A DNA stretch of 46,829 bases from positions 1 to 46,829 of the forward strand of contig NZ_BCSR01000023.1 in the NCBI RefSeq assembly GCF_001570965.1, in the 5' to 3' direction. Source of the DNA: Janibacter corallicola NBRC 107790. GTDB taxonomy: Bacteria; Actinomycetota; Actinomycetes; Actinomycetales; Dermatophilaceae. Each line of letters begins with the position of its first letter. Positions within the stretch are counted from its first letter, which is position 1. The translations under genes and the position numbers were made by a program. The notes under the pieces were generated by a model. That model made no database searches. It saw nothing but the letters and a program-made list of their open reading frames with translations, and was not told the origin of the DNA. Positions 34,236 through 41,776 of this stretch are shown here, piece by piece.

Positions 34236-35473
34236 TGACCGCCACCCTGACCCGACCCACGACCGACGCCCGGATCACCGGCGGGAAGTCGGACGTCGTC
34301 CACACGACGGTGACGATGGACCCCAGTCCCATCGCGCACCTGAGCCCGCAGCAGATCGAGGACCTCGGCCGCGAGCTCGACGAGATCCGCACCGACGTCA
34401 TGGACTCCTTGGGGGAGGACGACGCCCGCTACATCCGCCGCGTGATCACGGTGCAGCGCTACCTCGAGATGGGGTCGCGTGCGGTGCTGCTCTTCTCCGG
34501 CAACCCGATCGCCTGGGTCGCGGGCACCGCGGGGCTGAGCGTCGCGAAGATCCTCGACAACATGGAGATCGGGCACAACATCATCCACGGCCAGTGGGAC
34601 TGGATGCGTGACCCGAAGATCCACTCCTCGACGTGGGAGTGGGACAACGTCACCCCGGCGGCGCACTGGAAGAACAGCCACAACAAGGTCCACCACACGT
34701 ACACCAACGTCGTCGGCCACGACAACGACCTCGGCTACGGCATCATGCGTGTCGACGACGCCCAGAAGTGGTACCCCGGCTACCTCGTCCAGCCGGTGAC
34801 GCAGTTCATCAACGCCACCTTCTTCCAGTACGGCATCGCCGCGTACGACCTCGAGCTCGGCAAGAACTGGGCGACCCGCCACGACAACCCGGAGTGGATG
34901 GCCGAGGCGAAGCAGGTCGTGAACAAGATCAAGAAGCAGGCTGGCAAGGACTACCTGCTCTTCCCGCTGCTGTCGGGACCGAACTTCCTCTCGACCCTCG
35001 CCGCGAACGGGGTCGCCAACCTCGTGCGCAACTACTGGACGCACTCGGTGATCATGTGCGGTCACTTCCCGGCCGGCGTGAAGACCTTCACGAAGAACTC
35101 GATCGACGGGGAGACCCGCGGTGAGTGGTACCTGCGCCAGATGCTCGGCTCGGCGAACATCTCCGGGTCGAAGGCGATGCACGTCGCGACCGGCAACCTC
35201 AGCTACCAGATCGAGCACCACCTCTTCCCGGACATGCCCAGCCGCCGCTACCAGGAGATCGCCCCGAAGATCGAGGCCCTCTTCGACAAGTACGGCCTCG
35301 ACTACGTCACCGGCCCGCTGCCCAAGCAGGTCGCGTCGGCGTGGAGCGAGATCGTGCGGCTGTCCCTGCCGAACGACACCTCGTTGTGGCAGACGATCAA
35401 GATCCTGCGCACGAAGGGCGTGAAGGGCCTGAAGGCCCGCGCCCGCGCCACGCGCAACGTCTACGCGCGCTGA
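34235..35473 (+). CDS. Membrane acyl-CoA desaturase (DesA3-like)
   Basis: A 412-residue integral-membrane fatty-acid desaturase that adds a double bond to stearoyl-type acyl-CoA. The three His boxes are complete: [16 protein letters not shown] and [12 protein letters not shown]. Hydrophobic stretches occur near [19 protein letters not shown] and [21 protein letters not shown] precedes the ATG. It is coupled to the reductase upstream. Position specificity is inferred from the DesA3 family. The C-terminus is basic. Confidence 0.93.
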   Translation: MTATLTRPTTDARITGGKSDVVHTTVTMDPSPIAHLSPQQIEDLGRELDEIRTDVMDSLGEDDARYIRRVITVQRYLEMGSRAVLLFSGNPIAWVAGTAGLSVAKILDNMEIGHNIIHGQWDWMRDPKIHSSTWEWDNVTPAAHWKNSHNKVHHTYTNVVGHDNDLGYGIMRVDDAQKWYPGYLVQPVTQFINATFFQYGIAAYDLELGKNWATRHDNPEWMAEAKQVVNKIKKQAGKDYLLFPLLSGPNFLSTLAANGVANLVRNYWTHSVIMCGHFPAGVKTFTKNSIDGETRGEWYLRQMLGSANISGSKAMHVATGNLSYQIEHHLFPDMPSRRYQEIAPKIEALFDKYGLDYVTGPLPKQVASAWSEIVRLSLPNDTSLWQTIKILRTKGVKGLKARARATRNVYAR

Positions 35474-35547
35474 CCCCGGCCCCTGAGGTGTGAGCTTGCG
35501 CAGCAAGCGAGCCTCGAAGGGCCGGAGGTCCGTCCCCTCAGCCGGGG
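35474..35547. terminator. Hairpin between convergent desaturase and galE genes
   Basis: Arms CCCCGGCCCCTGAGG (from 35474) and CCTCAGCCGGGG (to 35547) can pair, and the inner region holds a second hairpin around GCTTGCGCAGCAAGC. It starts right after the desaturase stop and reaches the galE stop, so it may stop transcription from both sides. There is no T tract, so the call is tentative. Confidence 0.5.
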
Positions 35548-36557
35548 TAACCCTGCGGGTTCCCCGACTGCCAGCGCCAGGTGTCGGCGCACATCTGCTC
35601 GATGGAGCGCTCCGCGCGCCAGCCGAGCTCGGTCTCGGCGCGGGACGCGTCGGCCCAGAACGCCGCCAGGTCGCCGGTCCGGCGCGGTGCCACCTCGTGG
35701 GGGATCGGTCGTCCGCTCGCGGACTCGAAGGCCGCGATCATCTCAAGCACCGACGTGCCGTGCCCACCGCCGAGGTTCCACGCCCGCTCGACGACGTCCG
35801 GGTGGTCGCTCAGGTACTCCAGGGCTGCGACGTGACCCTCCGCGAGGTCGACGACGTGCAGGTAGTCGCGCTGAGGTGTGCCGTCGGGCGTCGGATAGTC
35901 GTTACCGAAGACCTGGAGCTGCTCACGGCGCCCGACCGCGACCTGGGCGATGAAGGGCATGAGGTTGTTGGGGACGCCGTGCGGGTCCTCCCCGATGCGA
36001 CCCGAGGGGTGGGCCCCCACGGGATTGAAGTAGCGCAGCAACGCCACCCGCGGGCCGCCGGCCGTGGCGACGTCGCTCAGGAGCATCTCCTGCACGAGCT
36101 TGGTGCGGCCGTAGGGGTTGTTGGAGGCCAGTGGCTCGTGCGTCTCGACGTAGGGAACAGGTGCGAGCTCGCCGTAGACGGTGGCCGAGGATGAGAAGAC
36201 GAGGACCGGCACGCCGGCGCGATCCATCGCCCGAGCCAGAACCAGGGTTGAGCCGACGTTGTTGTCGTAGTACTCGAGGGGGATCTGGGAGGACTCACCG
36301 ACGGCCTTCAGACCGGCGAAGTGGATGACCGCGTCAAATCGTCCGTCGTCCAGGAGCGCGTTCGTCTTGTCGACGTCGCGCAGATCGAAGGAGTGGGTCT
36401 CGATCGTGCGTCCGGTCAGCTCCTCGAGGCGGGCGATCACGCTCGGCCGGGAGTTGACGAAGCTGTCGAGGACAACGGGCTCGTGCCCGTCCTCGACGAG
36501 TCGGACGACGGTGTGGGACCCGATGTACCCGGCTCCGCCGGTGACGAGGACGCGCAT
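35538..36557 (-). CDS. galE: UDP-glucose 4-epimerase
   Basis: A 339-residue short-chain dehydrogenase-type epimerase that converts UDP-galactose and UDP-glucose. The NAD motif is VTGGAGYIGSHTVV at the N-terminus, the catalytic pair is YGRTKLVQE (Tyr and Lys), and the Ser/Thr is in the FSSSATVYGE loop. RYFNPVGAHPSGRIGED and the NNLMPF segment are typical of GalE substrate binding. ATG start. It follows copy 4 of the 77-bp element; rsrA lies upstream but about 97 bp away. Confidence 0.95.
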   Translation of the reverse strand: MRVLVTGGAGYIGSHTVVRLVEDGHEPVVLDSFVNSRPSVIARLEELTGRTIETHSFDLRDVDKTNALLDDGRFDAVIHFAGLKAVGESSQIPLEYYDNNVGSTLVLARAMDRAGVPVLVFSSSATVYGELAPVPYVETHEPLASNNPYGRTKLVQEMLLSDVATAGGPRVALLRYFNPVGAHPSGRIGEDPHGVPNNLMPFIAQVAVGRREQLQVFGNDYPTPDGTPQRDYLHVVDLAEGHVAALEYLSDHPDVVERAWNLGGGHGTSVLEMIAAFESASGRPIPHEVAPRRTGDLAAFWADASRAETELGWRAERSIEQMCADTWRWQSGNPQGYPG

Positions 36558-36579
36558 GGGGCCACCCTAAACGCGCGGC

Positions 36580-36656
36580 GTGCACAACCAGTAGTACTGG
36601 TGCATCTCGCGTCGTTCGACCCCGGATATCGGGCCGAAGTACTACCTCTTGTGCTC
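36580..36656 (-). repeat. 77-bp 3'-end element, copy 4
   Basis: Ungapped 77-bp copy on the minus strand. It begins GAGCACAAGAGGTAGT, has the hairpin TTCGGCCC/GGGTCGAA at positions 19-26 and 35-42, and keeps AGATGCACCAG at 50-60. The segment after it is CCAGTACTACTGG, a near-perfect palindrome not present in the other copies. Its first two bases are within the rsrA stop codon. It lies 22 bp upstream of galE's start. Confidence 0.9.
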
Positions 36657-36954
36657 AGCCCTCGGAGATGTGGCGCACCTGTGTCACCGAGGTCCAGGCC
36701 CCGTCGTCGCAGATCGTCGTGATCCGCTGCATGATCGTCGTGCGCAGGGTCGGCGGTGCCTCCTCGCACGGGCAGGAGCGCTGGACGAGTTCCTTCAGCA
36801 CCCGGTCGACGTCGTGCTCCTCGAGGCACGGGCCGCAGGTGAGGAGGTGCTCGCGCAGGTGGTCGGCGTCGGCCGCGGTCATCTCACCGTCGAGGTACTC
36901 CATCATCCGGTAGATCGCCTCGGAGCAGTCGATGTGCCCTTTGTCGTCGTTCAC
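36655..36954 (-). CDS. rsrA: Mycothiol-system anti-sigma factor RsrA
   Basis: A 99-residue zinc anti-sigma factor. The ZAS motif is complete: His36, Cys40 and Cys43 (HLLTCGPC), with Cys10 near the N-terminus and further Cys in RSCPCEE and TICDDG. Under disulfide stress the redox Cys pair oxidises, zinc is lost and SigR is freed. It overlaps sigR by four bases (ATGA), so the two are made together. Its stop overlaps copy 4 of the 77-bp element. Length and motif are normal for RsrA/RshA. Confidence 0.93.
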   Translation of the reverse strand: MNDDKGHIDCSEAIYRMMEYLDGEMTAADADHLREHLLTCGPCLEEHDVDRVLKELVQRSCPCEEAPPTLRTTIMQRITTICDDGAWTSVTQVRHISEG

Positions 36955-37601
36955 TTGGCACTCCCCTTCGCCGCGGGGAGGCCACGATCGACGGCGTAGT
37001 CGGTGAGCTTCTCGCGCAGCTGCCGTCGTCCCCGGTGCAGCCGTGACATCACCGTGCCGATCGGGGTGTCCATGATCTGGGCGATCTCCTTGTAGGCGAA
37101 GCCCTCGACGTCGGCGAGGTAGACCGCCATCCGGAAGTCCTCCGGCAGATCCTGCAGCGCCCGCTTGACCTGGGTGTCGGGCATCCGGTCCAGCGCCTCG
37201 ACCTCGGCGGAGCGCAGCCCCTTGGAGGTGTGCTGCTCGGCCTTGTGCAGCTGGTAGTCCGCGACCTCGGGGGAGTCGGACTGCTTCGGCTCGCGCTGCT
37301 TCTTGCGGTAGCTGTTGATGTAGGTGTTGGTCAGGATGCGGTACATCCAGGCCTTGAGGTTGGTCCCGGGACGGTACTGGTGGAAGGCGGCGAAGGCCTT
37401 CGCGTACGTCTCCTGGACGAGGTCCTCGGCATCCGTGGGGTTCCGGGTGGTCCGCAGCGCTGCCGAGTAGAGCTGGTCGAGCAGCGGCATCGCCTCGCGC
37501 TCGAACCGGGCGCGGCGCTCCTCGGTGCTCTCCTGCTTCACGTCGACGGCCGCGTCCGCTTCTGCCTGGGCGTCGCGTTGGTCGGTCGTGGGATCAGTCA
37601 T
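36951..37601 (-). CDS. sigR: RNA polymerase sigma factor SigR (SigH/RpoE family)
   Basis: A 216-residue ECF sigma factor that directs the thiol-oxidative stress response. Region 2 is [17 protein letters not shown] with [13 protein letters not shown], and region 4 is [27 protein letters not shown]. The N-terminal extension is acidic. The ATG at 37599-37601 has GGTGGAG just upstream and is preferred over a start 54 bases further. RsrA follows with a four-base overlap. I found no clear SigR-type GGAA/GTT promoter upstream, so self-control is not shown here. Confidence 0.95.
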   Translation of the reverse strand: MTDPTTDQRDAQAEADAAVDVKQESTEERRARFEREAMPLLDQLYSAALRTTRNPTDAEDLVQETYAKAFAAFHQYRPGTNLKAWMYRILTNTYINSYRKKQREPKQSDSPEVADYQLHKAEQHTSKGLRSAEVEALDRMPDTQVKRALQDLPEDFRMAVYLADVEGFAYKEIAQIMDTPIGTVMSRLHRGRRQLREKLTDYAVDRGLPAAKGSAK

Positions 37602-37760
37602 CGCGCTCCACCCTAGCGGGGTGGCTTCGCGCTCACCGGCATGCAGTACGAGCAAGCCTGGCTCCTGTCCGTGCGAGGTCTGCGTTCACCCCCGTGCAAC
37701 GAAGGGGGACCCCCGCGCATTCCCACCCCGCGCGGTGGCCGGCGAAGGGGGAGTGGGCAG

Positions 37761-37794
37761 AAAAAGGGCCCGTGTCCGACTCGGACACGGGCCC
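37761..37794 (-). terminator. Rho-independent terminator downstream of bL37
   Basis: On the minus strand a 14-bp stem, GGGCCCGTGTCCGA with its complement, is followed by TTTTT (the AAAAA at 37761-37765 on the plus strand). It begins 29 bases after the bL37 stop, so it ends that transcript. Confidence 0.93.
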
Positions 37795-37823
37795 CTCTTG
37801 TCCGCCCTCACGGGCGGAGGGCG

Positions 37824-37898
37824 TCAGCTGTTCGGCTTCTTGCCGTGGTTGGCGGCATTCTTCTTGCGTGCGCGACGCTTCCGGGAACGCTTGCTCAT
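37824..37898 (-). CDS. Ribosomal protein bL37 (24 aa)
   Basis: A very short gene missed by usual length limits. It encodes MSKRSRKRRARKKN followed by AANHGKKPNS and a stop. The basic first half and the ANHGKxPN end match the actinobacterial ribosomal protein bL37, known from mycobacterial 50S structures. GAGGAG at 37905-37910 is six bases before the ATG, and a strong terminator follows the stop, so it has its own transcription unit. It lies divergent from the NIDWA peptide gene. The family call rests on memory of the mycobacterial protein. Confidence 0.9.
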   Translation of the reverse strand: MSKRSRKRRARKKNAANHGKKPNS

Positions 37899-37998
37899 TG
37901 GTGTCTCCTCACTGTGGACTTCCCCCCGGTGAGCGGGGATCCAGATGCCCCAATTCAAACACACGGGCAAGGTCACGGTTTGGTCAGAGAGTCGGCGA

Positions 37999-38015
37999 CC
38001 CTCGTTATGCGAGGG
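37999..38015 (+). promoter_or_regulatory. Inverted repeat in the NIDWA gene leader
   Basis: CCCTCG, TTATG, CGAGGG is a perfect six-base-arm inverted repeat 22 bp before the NIDWA start. A -10-like TATGCG (38006-38011) lies inside it, with TTGGTC at 37980-37985 as a possible -35 (20-bp spacing). It may be an operator or a leader hairpin. No ribosome site is visible before the ATG. Confidence 0.4.
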
Positions 38016-38037
38016 GTCTGGCTGGCATCATGGAACC

Positions 38038-38268
38038 ATGAAGAAGACGATTGCTCCCCTCATCGCCGCCGCCACACTCTCCCTGTTCTCGGTCTTCTCG
38101 ATCGGTAGCCAGGCCAACATCGATTGGGCCATGACGACTGACAACATCGACTGGGCCCAGGTCACTGACAACATCGACTGGGCCCAGGTCACTGACAACA
38201 TCGACTGGGCGCTCACGACCCAGAACATCGACTGGGCGCTCACGACTGACAACATCGACTGGGCATAA
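38038..38268 (+). CDS. Secreted NIDWA-repeat peptide (76 aa)
   Basis: An N-terminal Sec signal (MKKTIAPLIAAATLSLF followed by SVFSIGSQA) has a likely cut after Ala26. What remains is 50 residues made of six NIDWA units joined by five four-residue linkers: MTTD, QVTD, QVTD, LTTQ and LTTD. No Cys, basic residue or other domain is present in the mature part. The ATG is chosen because it follows directly with MKK; an upstream in-frame ATG would add a poor start. No Shine-Dalgarno sequence is visible. Two membrane HD-GYP-like genes follow in the same direction. I do not recognise a described family; roles such as a pheromone precursor or receptor ligand are inference. Confidence 0.85.
   Translation: MKKTIAPLIAAATLSLFSVFSIGSQANIDWAMTTDNIDWAQVTDNIDWAQVTDNIDWALTTQNIDWALTTDNIDWA
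38116..38265 (+). repeat. 27-bp tandem repeats encoding NIDWA units
   Basis: Five full 27-bp units plus a 15-bp end, in the frame of the peptide. Each unit starts AACATCGA(C/T)TGGGC. Units two and three are identical, and units four and five differ by few bases, so the array grew by recent duplication. Confidence 0.95.
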
Positions 38269-38316
38269 CGACTGGTCTCCACTGCGCAACGGGCAAGGGA
38301 GTCGCACTCCTCGACC

Positions 38317-39528
38317 TTGCCCTATGTGGTCGCGGTTGTTGCGTGCGCACTGGCGGCCATCGTCGTCGTCGGTGTCTGGGAGGGCTTCACACAGCGGCTG
38401 AGTTGGTTCTTGGCGCTGCTGGCACTCAGCGTCATGGGGGCTTTGGGGCGCCCGCAGGCGATCGGGTCGATCAGCATCTCTGCCTCGGGCATCGTCCAGT
38501 TGACGGCCATTCCACTGGTCGGGCCCATGGGGGCCGCGATTGTTGGAGCCGTCCCTGAGCTAGCTGCTCCCCGTGAGCCCATCAAGCGCATTTTCAACGC
38601 GGCCCAGCGCGTTCTCCTTGTCCTTGCGGGAGGGGTCGCGTATCGGATGTTGGGAGGCGGTCCACTCGGTTACGGGCAAGCCGCCCAGAGTGATGTACTC
38701 GATCTCGCGTGGCGCCTTGGCCTTGCGACTCTGGTGGCGGCGCTGGCGAACGCAGCGCTTGTGGCCGGGGTCCTGACCGTTAGTTCTGCAGGGTCCTTCC
38801 GCGCTTTCGCCGTCGACCTCGTCAAGCAGGCAATCCCGGCGTACGCCATGTACTGGGTTGCCGGATACGCCCTCGCCGTCCTCTGGGCGCCCGCCGGTCT
38901 GGGCTGGGTGTCCGCGGTCTTCTTCTTCCCGTCGCTGTACGTCATCCAGTGGGCGTTGGCGCAGCACGCAGCGGTCTGGTCGGCTCGGCACGAGATCCTC
39001 AACCCCTTCGTCGTGGCGCTCGACGAGCGGTACCCGGGCGCGCAGCGGGAGAGCGAGCTCGTCGCAGGTGCCGCCACGGCGATCGCCAACACCCTCGGGA
39101 TCAAGCCCGGTGACGTCGACCATGTGGCGATCGCTGCCCAGATCCGCGACGTCGGCAAGCTCGCGCTGGACCAGGAGCCCGAGGCCATCCAGCGCCGGGA
39201 CCACGCAGGGGCGACCCGACGGGTCCTGTCCGACATCTCCTTCCTGGCCCCTCCGCTGGACATCGTGGTCAGCCACCACGAACGGGTCGACGGCCAGGGC
39301 TGGCCGGAGGGTCGTGCGGGCGGCTCCATCCCGCTGGGCTCCCGGATCCTCGCCGTGGCCGAGACCTGGGCCGACCGCCTCCTCGAGACCGACGACGCCG
39401 AGGCGGCGGTGGTCCGTTGCGAGACCCTCGTGGGCACCGGTCTGGACGGGCGGTGCGTGGCCGCCCTTCGCCGCGCCCACGAGCGCGACCGGCTGCCGGC
39501 GGCCGGAGGCACGAGGAGGCCGTCATGA
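38317..39528 (+). CDS. Membrane protein with degenerate HD-GYP-like domain (first of pair)
   Basis: About 403 residues from a TTG start; GTG at 38326 is also possible. Residues 1 to about 215 hold roughly six hydrophobic segments, a sensor-like region. Residues about 240-375 resemble HD-GYP: the HD motif reads RD (277-278, QIRDVGK), while the later HHERVDGQGWPEG (320-331) and IPLGSRILAVAE are kept, and His296 matches the HPxxG His. Thus the metal site is incomplete. Its frame is the same as the NIDWA gene's, with only one stop (TAA) between them. The membrane half has lower GC and rarer codons than the HD half. It overlaps the next gene by ATGA. Function unknown. Confidence 0.75.
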   Translation: MPYVVAVVACALAAIVVVGVWEGFTQRLSWFLALLALSVMGALGRPQAIGSISISASGIVQLTAIPLVGPMGAAIVGAVPELAAPREPIKRIFNAAQRVLLVLAGGVAYRMLGGGPLGYGQAAQSDVLDLAWRLGLATLVAALANAALVAGVLTVSSAGSFRAFAVDLVKQAIPAYAMYWVAGYALAVLWAPAGLGWVSAVFFFPSLYVIQWALAQHAAVWSARHEILNPFVVALDERYPGAQRESELVAGAATAIANTLGIKPGDVDHVAIAAQIRDVGKLALDQEPEAIQRRDHAGATRRVLSDISFLAPPLDIVVSHHERVDGQGWPEGRAGGSIPLGSRILAVAETWADRLLETDDAEAAVVRCETLVGTGLDGRCVAALRRAHERDRLPAAGGTRRPS

Positions 39529-40766
39529 CGGCGGTGCGCGGGAGCCACGCCGGACTGGTCCTCTTCCTCGTGGCGCTGCTCGTGGGGGGCTGGACCACCA
39601 TCGCCGGCGAGATCACCGCAGACGGCGTGACGCCGTGCGTGATCACCGCTGTCATCGCGATCATCATCGGTGAGCAGATGCCCACCGCGATGGCGGGGCG
39701 CGTCATCGCGCCCGTGACCACCGCCGCCGCGACCGGACTGGTCATGGCGCCCCCGGGGGAGGGCCTGGCCCGACCTGCCGCGGTGGGCGTCATCTGGCTG
39801 GCGATGCTCGCGGGTGTCCTCATCGCCCGCGTGCGCGGCAGGCCCCTCTTCGAGAGTGCGCTGGGGGCGCGCTTCCTCGGCATCGCCACGACGGCACTGC
39901 TCGTCCGCGGCCTCGGTGACAGCACGCTCGTGCAGTGGGCCTTCGCCGACGGGACGCGGCGGGCCCTGGCCGTGCTCGCCCTCTTCGGTGCGGCCCTGGT
40001 CGGAGGTCTCGTCGAACGCCTCCTCGAGGCACTCGTCGTGTGGCTGCGCGAGGGGATCACCATCGGGTCCTTTGCCGCGCGCGAGCCGAGCTCCCTCTAC
40101 GGCATCGTCGGGGTCACCGCCTCCGCCGGGTCCCTCATCGCCGTGGCCCAGCCGGTCCTGGACTGGGTCGCCTACCCGCTCCTGCTGCTGCCGGTGCTCC
40201 TCACCCACCTGGCCGTCCAGCGGGCGGTGGCGATCCGCCTCACCCTGGACGAATCCGTCCATGCCCTCTCCCGCCTCACCGAGGCCGCCGGCCGGAGCCA
40301 CGAGGGGCACGGCGCCCGGGTCGCGGACCTGTCCGTGCGGATCGGCCGGGCCATGGGTCTGGACGCACACGAGCTGCGCAAGGTGGAGCGCACCGCGCTG
40401 CTGCACGACGTCGGCCTCATGGGGATCGAGGAGCCGATCCCCGGCGGCGCGACGATCAACGCCTCGACGCAGGTCCAGGACCGCGCCGCGGAGGCGGGCA
40501 CCCGCATCGTCTCCTCGAGCCCTCAGCTGCGCCCCATCGCGGCGATGCTGGACCAGGTCCGCACGCCCTTCCGTATGTCGCGGGAGTTCGGTGAGTTCAT
40601 CCCCGTCGCGGCGCGGATCGTGCGCGTGGCCAATGCCTGGGACGACATCACGGAGGGCACGCGGACCCAGCGTGCCCACCAGGTCGCGCTCGAGCGGCTG
40701 CACCTGGGGCTCGGGTACGACTACGACCCGGAGGTCGTGACCGCCCTCGAGCGGACGCTGGGGTGA
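39525..40766 (+). CDS. Membrane protein with degenerate HD domain (second of pair)
   Basis: 413 residues from the ATG that overlaps the previous stop; ACGAGGAGG lies upstream. About six hydrophobic segments span residues 10-235. The C-terminal HD domain keeps His262 (GHGARVADL), His294 and Asp295 (LLHDVGLMG) and AWDD near 371-374, but the HH-E-GYP part is missing (AAMLDQVRTPF at about 339-349). So the residues missing here are those kept in the preceding protein and the reverse. Typical HD-GYP proteins break down cyclic-di-GMP, but this copy lacks a full site. It probably acts with its partner. Confidence 0.8.
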   Translation: MTAVRGSHAGLVLFLVALLVGGWTTIAGEITADGVTPCVITAVIAIIIGEQMPTAMAGRVIAPVTTAAATGLVMAPPGEGLARPAAVGVIWLAMLAGVLIARVRGRPLFESALGARFLGIATTALLVRGLGDSTLVQWAFADGTRRALAVLALFGAALVGGLVERLLEALVVWLREGITIGSFAAREPSSLYGIVGVTASAGSLIAVAQPVLDWVAYPLLLLPVLLTHLAVQRAVAIRLTLDESVHALSRLTEAAGRSHEGHGARVADLSVRIGRAMGLDAHELRKVERTALLHDVGLMGIEEPIPGGATINASTQVQDRAAEAGTRIVSSSPQLRPIAAMLDQVRTPFRMSREFGEFIPVAARIVRVANAWDDITEGTRTQRAHQVALERLHLGLGYDYDPEVVTALERTLG

Positions 40767-40770
40767 GCAC

Positions 40771-40821
40771 GACGAAGGGGGCCCCGCCGCGGCAGATCAC
40801 GCGGCGGGGCCCCCCTTCGTC
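40771..40821. terminator. Long hairpin between HD gene and sodN
   Basis: A 21-base left arm (GACGAAGGGGGCCCCGCCGC, then G) pairs with 40800-40821, which is its complement with one extra C. The loop is eight bases. The ends are the CGAAGGGGG motif and its complement. It lies between two convergent stops and could terminate both, but no T tract follows. Confidence 0.75.
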
Positions 40822-40836
40822 ATGGGGACGAGCAGG

Positions 40837-41238
40837 TCAGCCCTGCTTGGTCTCCCAGAAGATCTTGTCGATCTCGGCGATCTTCTCGAGCAGCTCGTCG
40901 GCCTTGGCCTCGTCGAACTCACCCTTCGTGCCGGAGGCGCCGGCCAGCTTGGTGGCCTCGTTGACGAGGGTGTGCAGCTGCGGGTACTTCTCGAAGTGCG
41001 GCGGCTTGAAGTAGTCCGTCCACAGCACCCACAGGTGCTCCTTGACCAGCTGGGAGCGCTGCTCCTTGATGACCACGGCGCGGGTGCGGAAGTCCGGGTC
41101 GTCGCTGTCGTTGGCCTTCTTGATGATCATCTTGACCGACTCGGCCTCGATGCGGGCCTGGGCGGGGTCGTAGACGCCGCAGGGCAGGTCGCAGTGGGCG
41201 CTGACCTCGGTGGGGCGGAAGATGTCGCGAAGTCGCAT
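40837..41238 (-). CDS. sodN: Nickel-containing superoxide dismutase SodN
   Basis: A 133-residue NiSOD precursor. The nickel hook HCDLPCGVYDP begins at His15; the first 14 residues (MRLRDIFRPTEVSA) are the propeptide removed before His binds nickel. The rest is the four-helix bundle with KKANDSDD and EHLWVLWTDYFKPPHFEKYPQLH. It detoxifies superoxide in the cytoplasm as a hexamer. GAGAGGAAGG lies upstream of the ATG. sodX is upstream with 64 bp between, and it supplies the processing protease. Confidence 0.96.
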   Translation of the reverse strand: MRLRDIFRPTEVSAHCDLPCGVYDPAQARIEAESVKMIIKKANDSDDPDFRTRAVVIKEQRSQLVKEHLWVLWTDYFKPPHFEKYPQLHTLVNEATKLAGASGTKGEFDEAKADELLEKIAEIDKIFWETKQG

Positions 41239-41302
41239 GTGTGCCTTCCTCTCGTAGGTGGCGTTTCAGCCGTCGAAGTACCCGGCGGCTTCACTGCCAA
41301 AC

Positions 41303-41653
41303 CTACCCCGCGGGGTCGGCCCCGTCACGCAAACCCCTTCTCTTGCAAGGTAGTCGCATTATCACGCGTGCCAGGACGTCCTCCGGGGCGATCGATCCGA
41401 CGAGCCAGGAGTCGACCCCGACCCGGGGGTTGTCCCGCTCGATCCACCACCGGGAGGAGTCCATCGGATCCCTTCCCGAGAGCCGCTTGACGGCGATCGG
41501 TCGCTCGGCGCCGTGCTGGTCGCGGGGGAGGCGGACCACGGCGAGGGAGCCGAGCCTCGGACGAGCTCCCCACAGCACGAGCAGCAGGGCACCGTCGCGG
41601 AGCGTCGGCTCCATCGATCGCCCGACGACACGGGCCAGGCCGGGATGAGGCAT
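41303..41653 (-). CDS. sodX: Nickel-type SOD maturation protease SodX
   Basis: A 116-residue S26-family (signal-peptidase-like) protein. The nucleophile is in VVGRSMEPTLRDGALLLV (Ser) and the general base in IAVKRLSGRD (Lys). It lacks a membrane anchor, as expected for an enzyme that cuts the SodN propeptide in the cytoplasm. The C-terminal tail (RLPCKRRGLRDGADPAG) is basic and not part of the usual core. ATG start at 41651-41653. It is divergent from the malic enzyme gene. Confidence 0.92.
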   Translation of the reverse strand: MPHPGLARVVGRSMEPTLRDGALLLVLWGARPRLGSLAVVRLPRDQHGAERPIAVKRLSGRDPMDSSRWWIERDNPRVGVDSWLVGSIAPEDVLARVIMRLPCKRRGLRDGADPAG

Positions 41654-41776
41654 GGGCTCATCGTCGCACCCCGGGGGTTGTGGAAGAATGCTTGTGGCTC
41701 ACCCCGCCGCCCGCCGCGACCCGACCCGATCGCACCAGGGCGTTCACCGAACCACTGCTGCCAGATGAGGATTGAC

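Noticed and set aside
37602-37720. SigR-dependent promoter upstream of sigR
   Set aside because: I found no GGAA-type -35 with GTT at the right distance; the best candidates need two or more mismatches.
38116-38265. Regular 27-bp repeats as a possible CRISPR array
   Set aside because: There are no unique spacers; the repeats are contiguous, in frame and encode a uniform peptide after a signal sequence.
41340-41365. TTGCAA near a second TTTGCG before sodN as a possible Nur box
   Set aside because: The known Nur box has TTGCAA half-sites five bases apart; here the spacing is nine, the second half differs, and the site lies within the sodX coding end.
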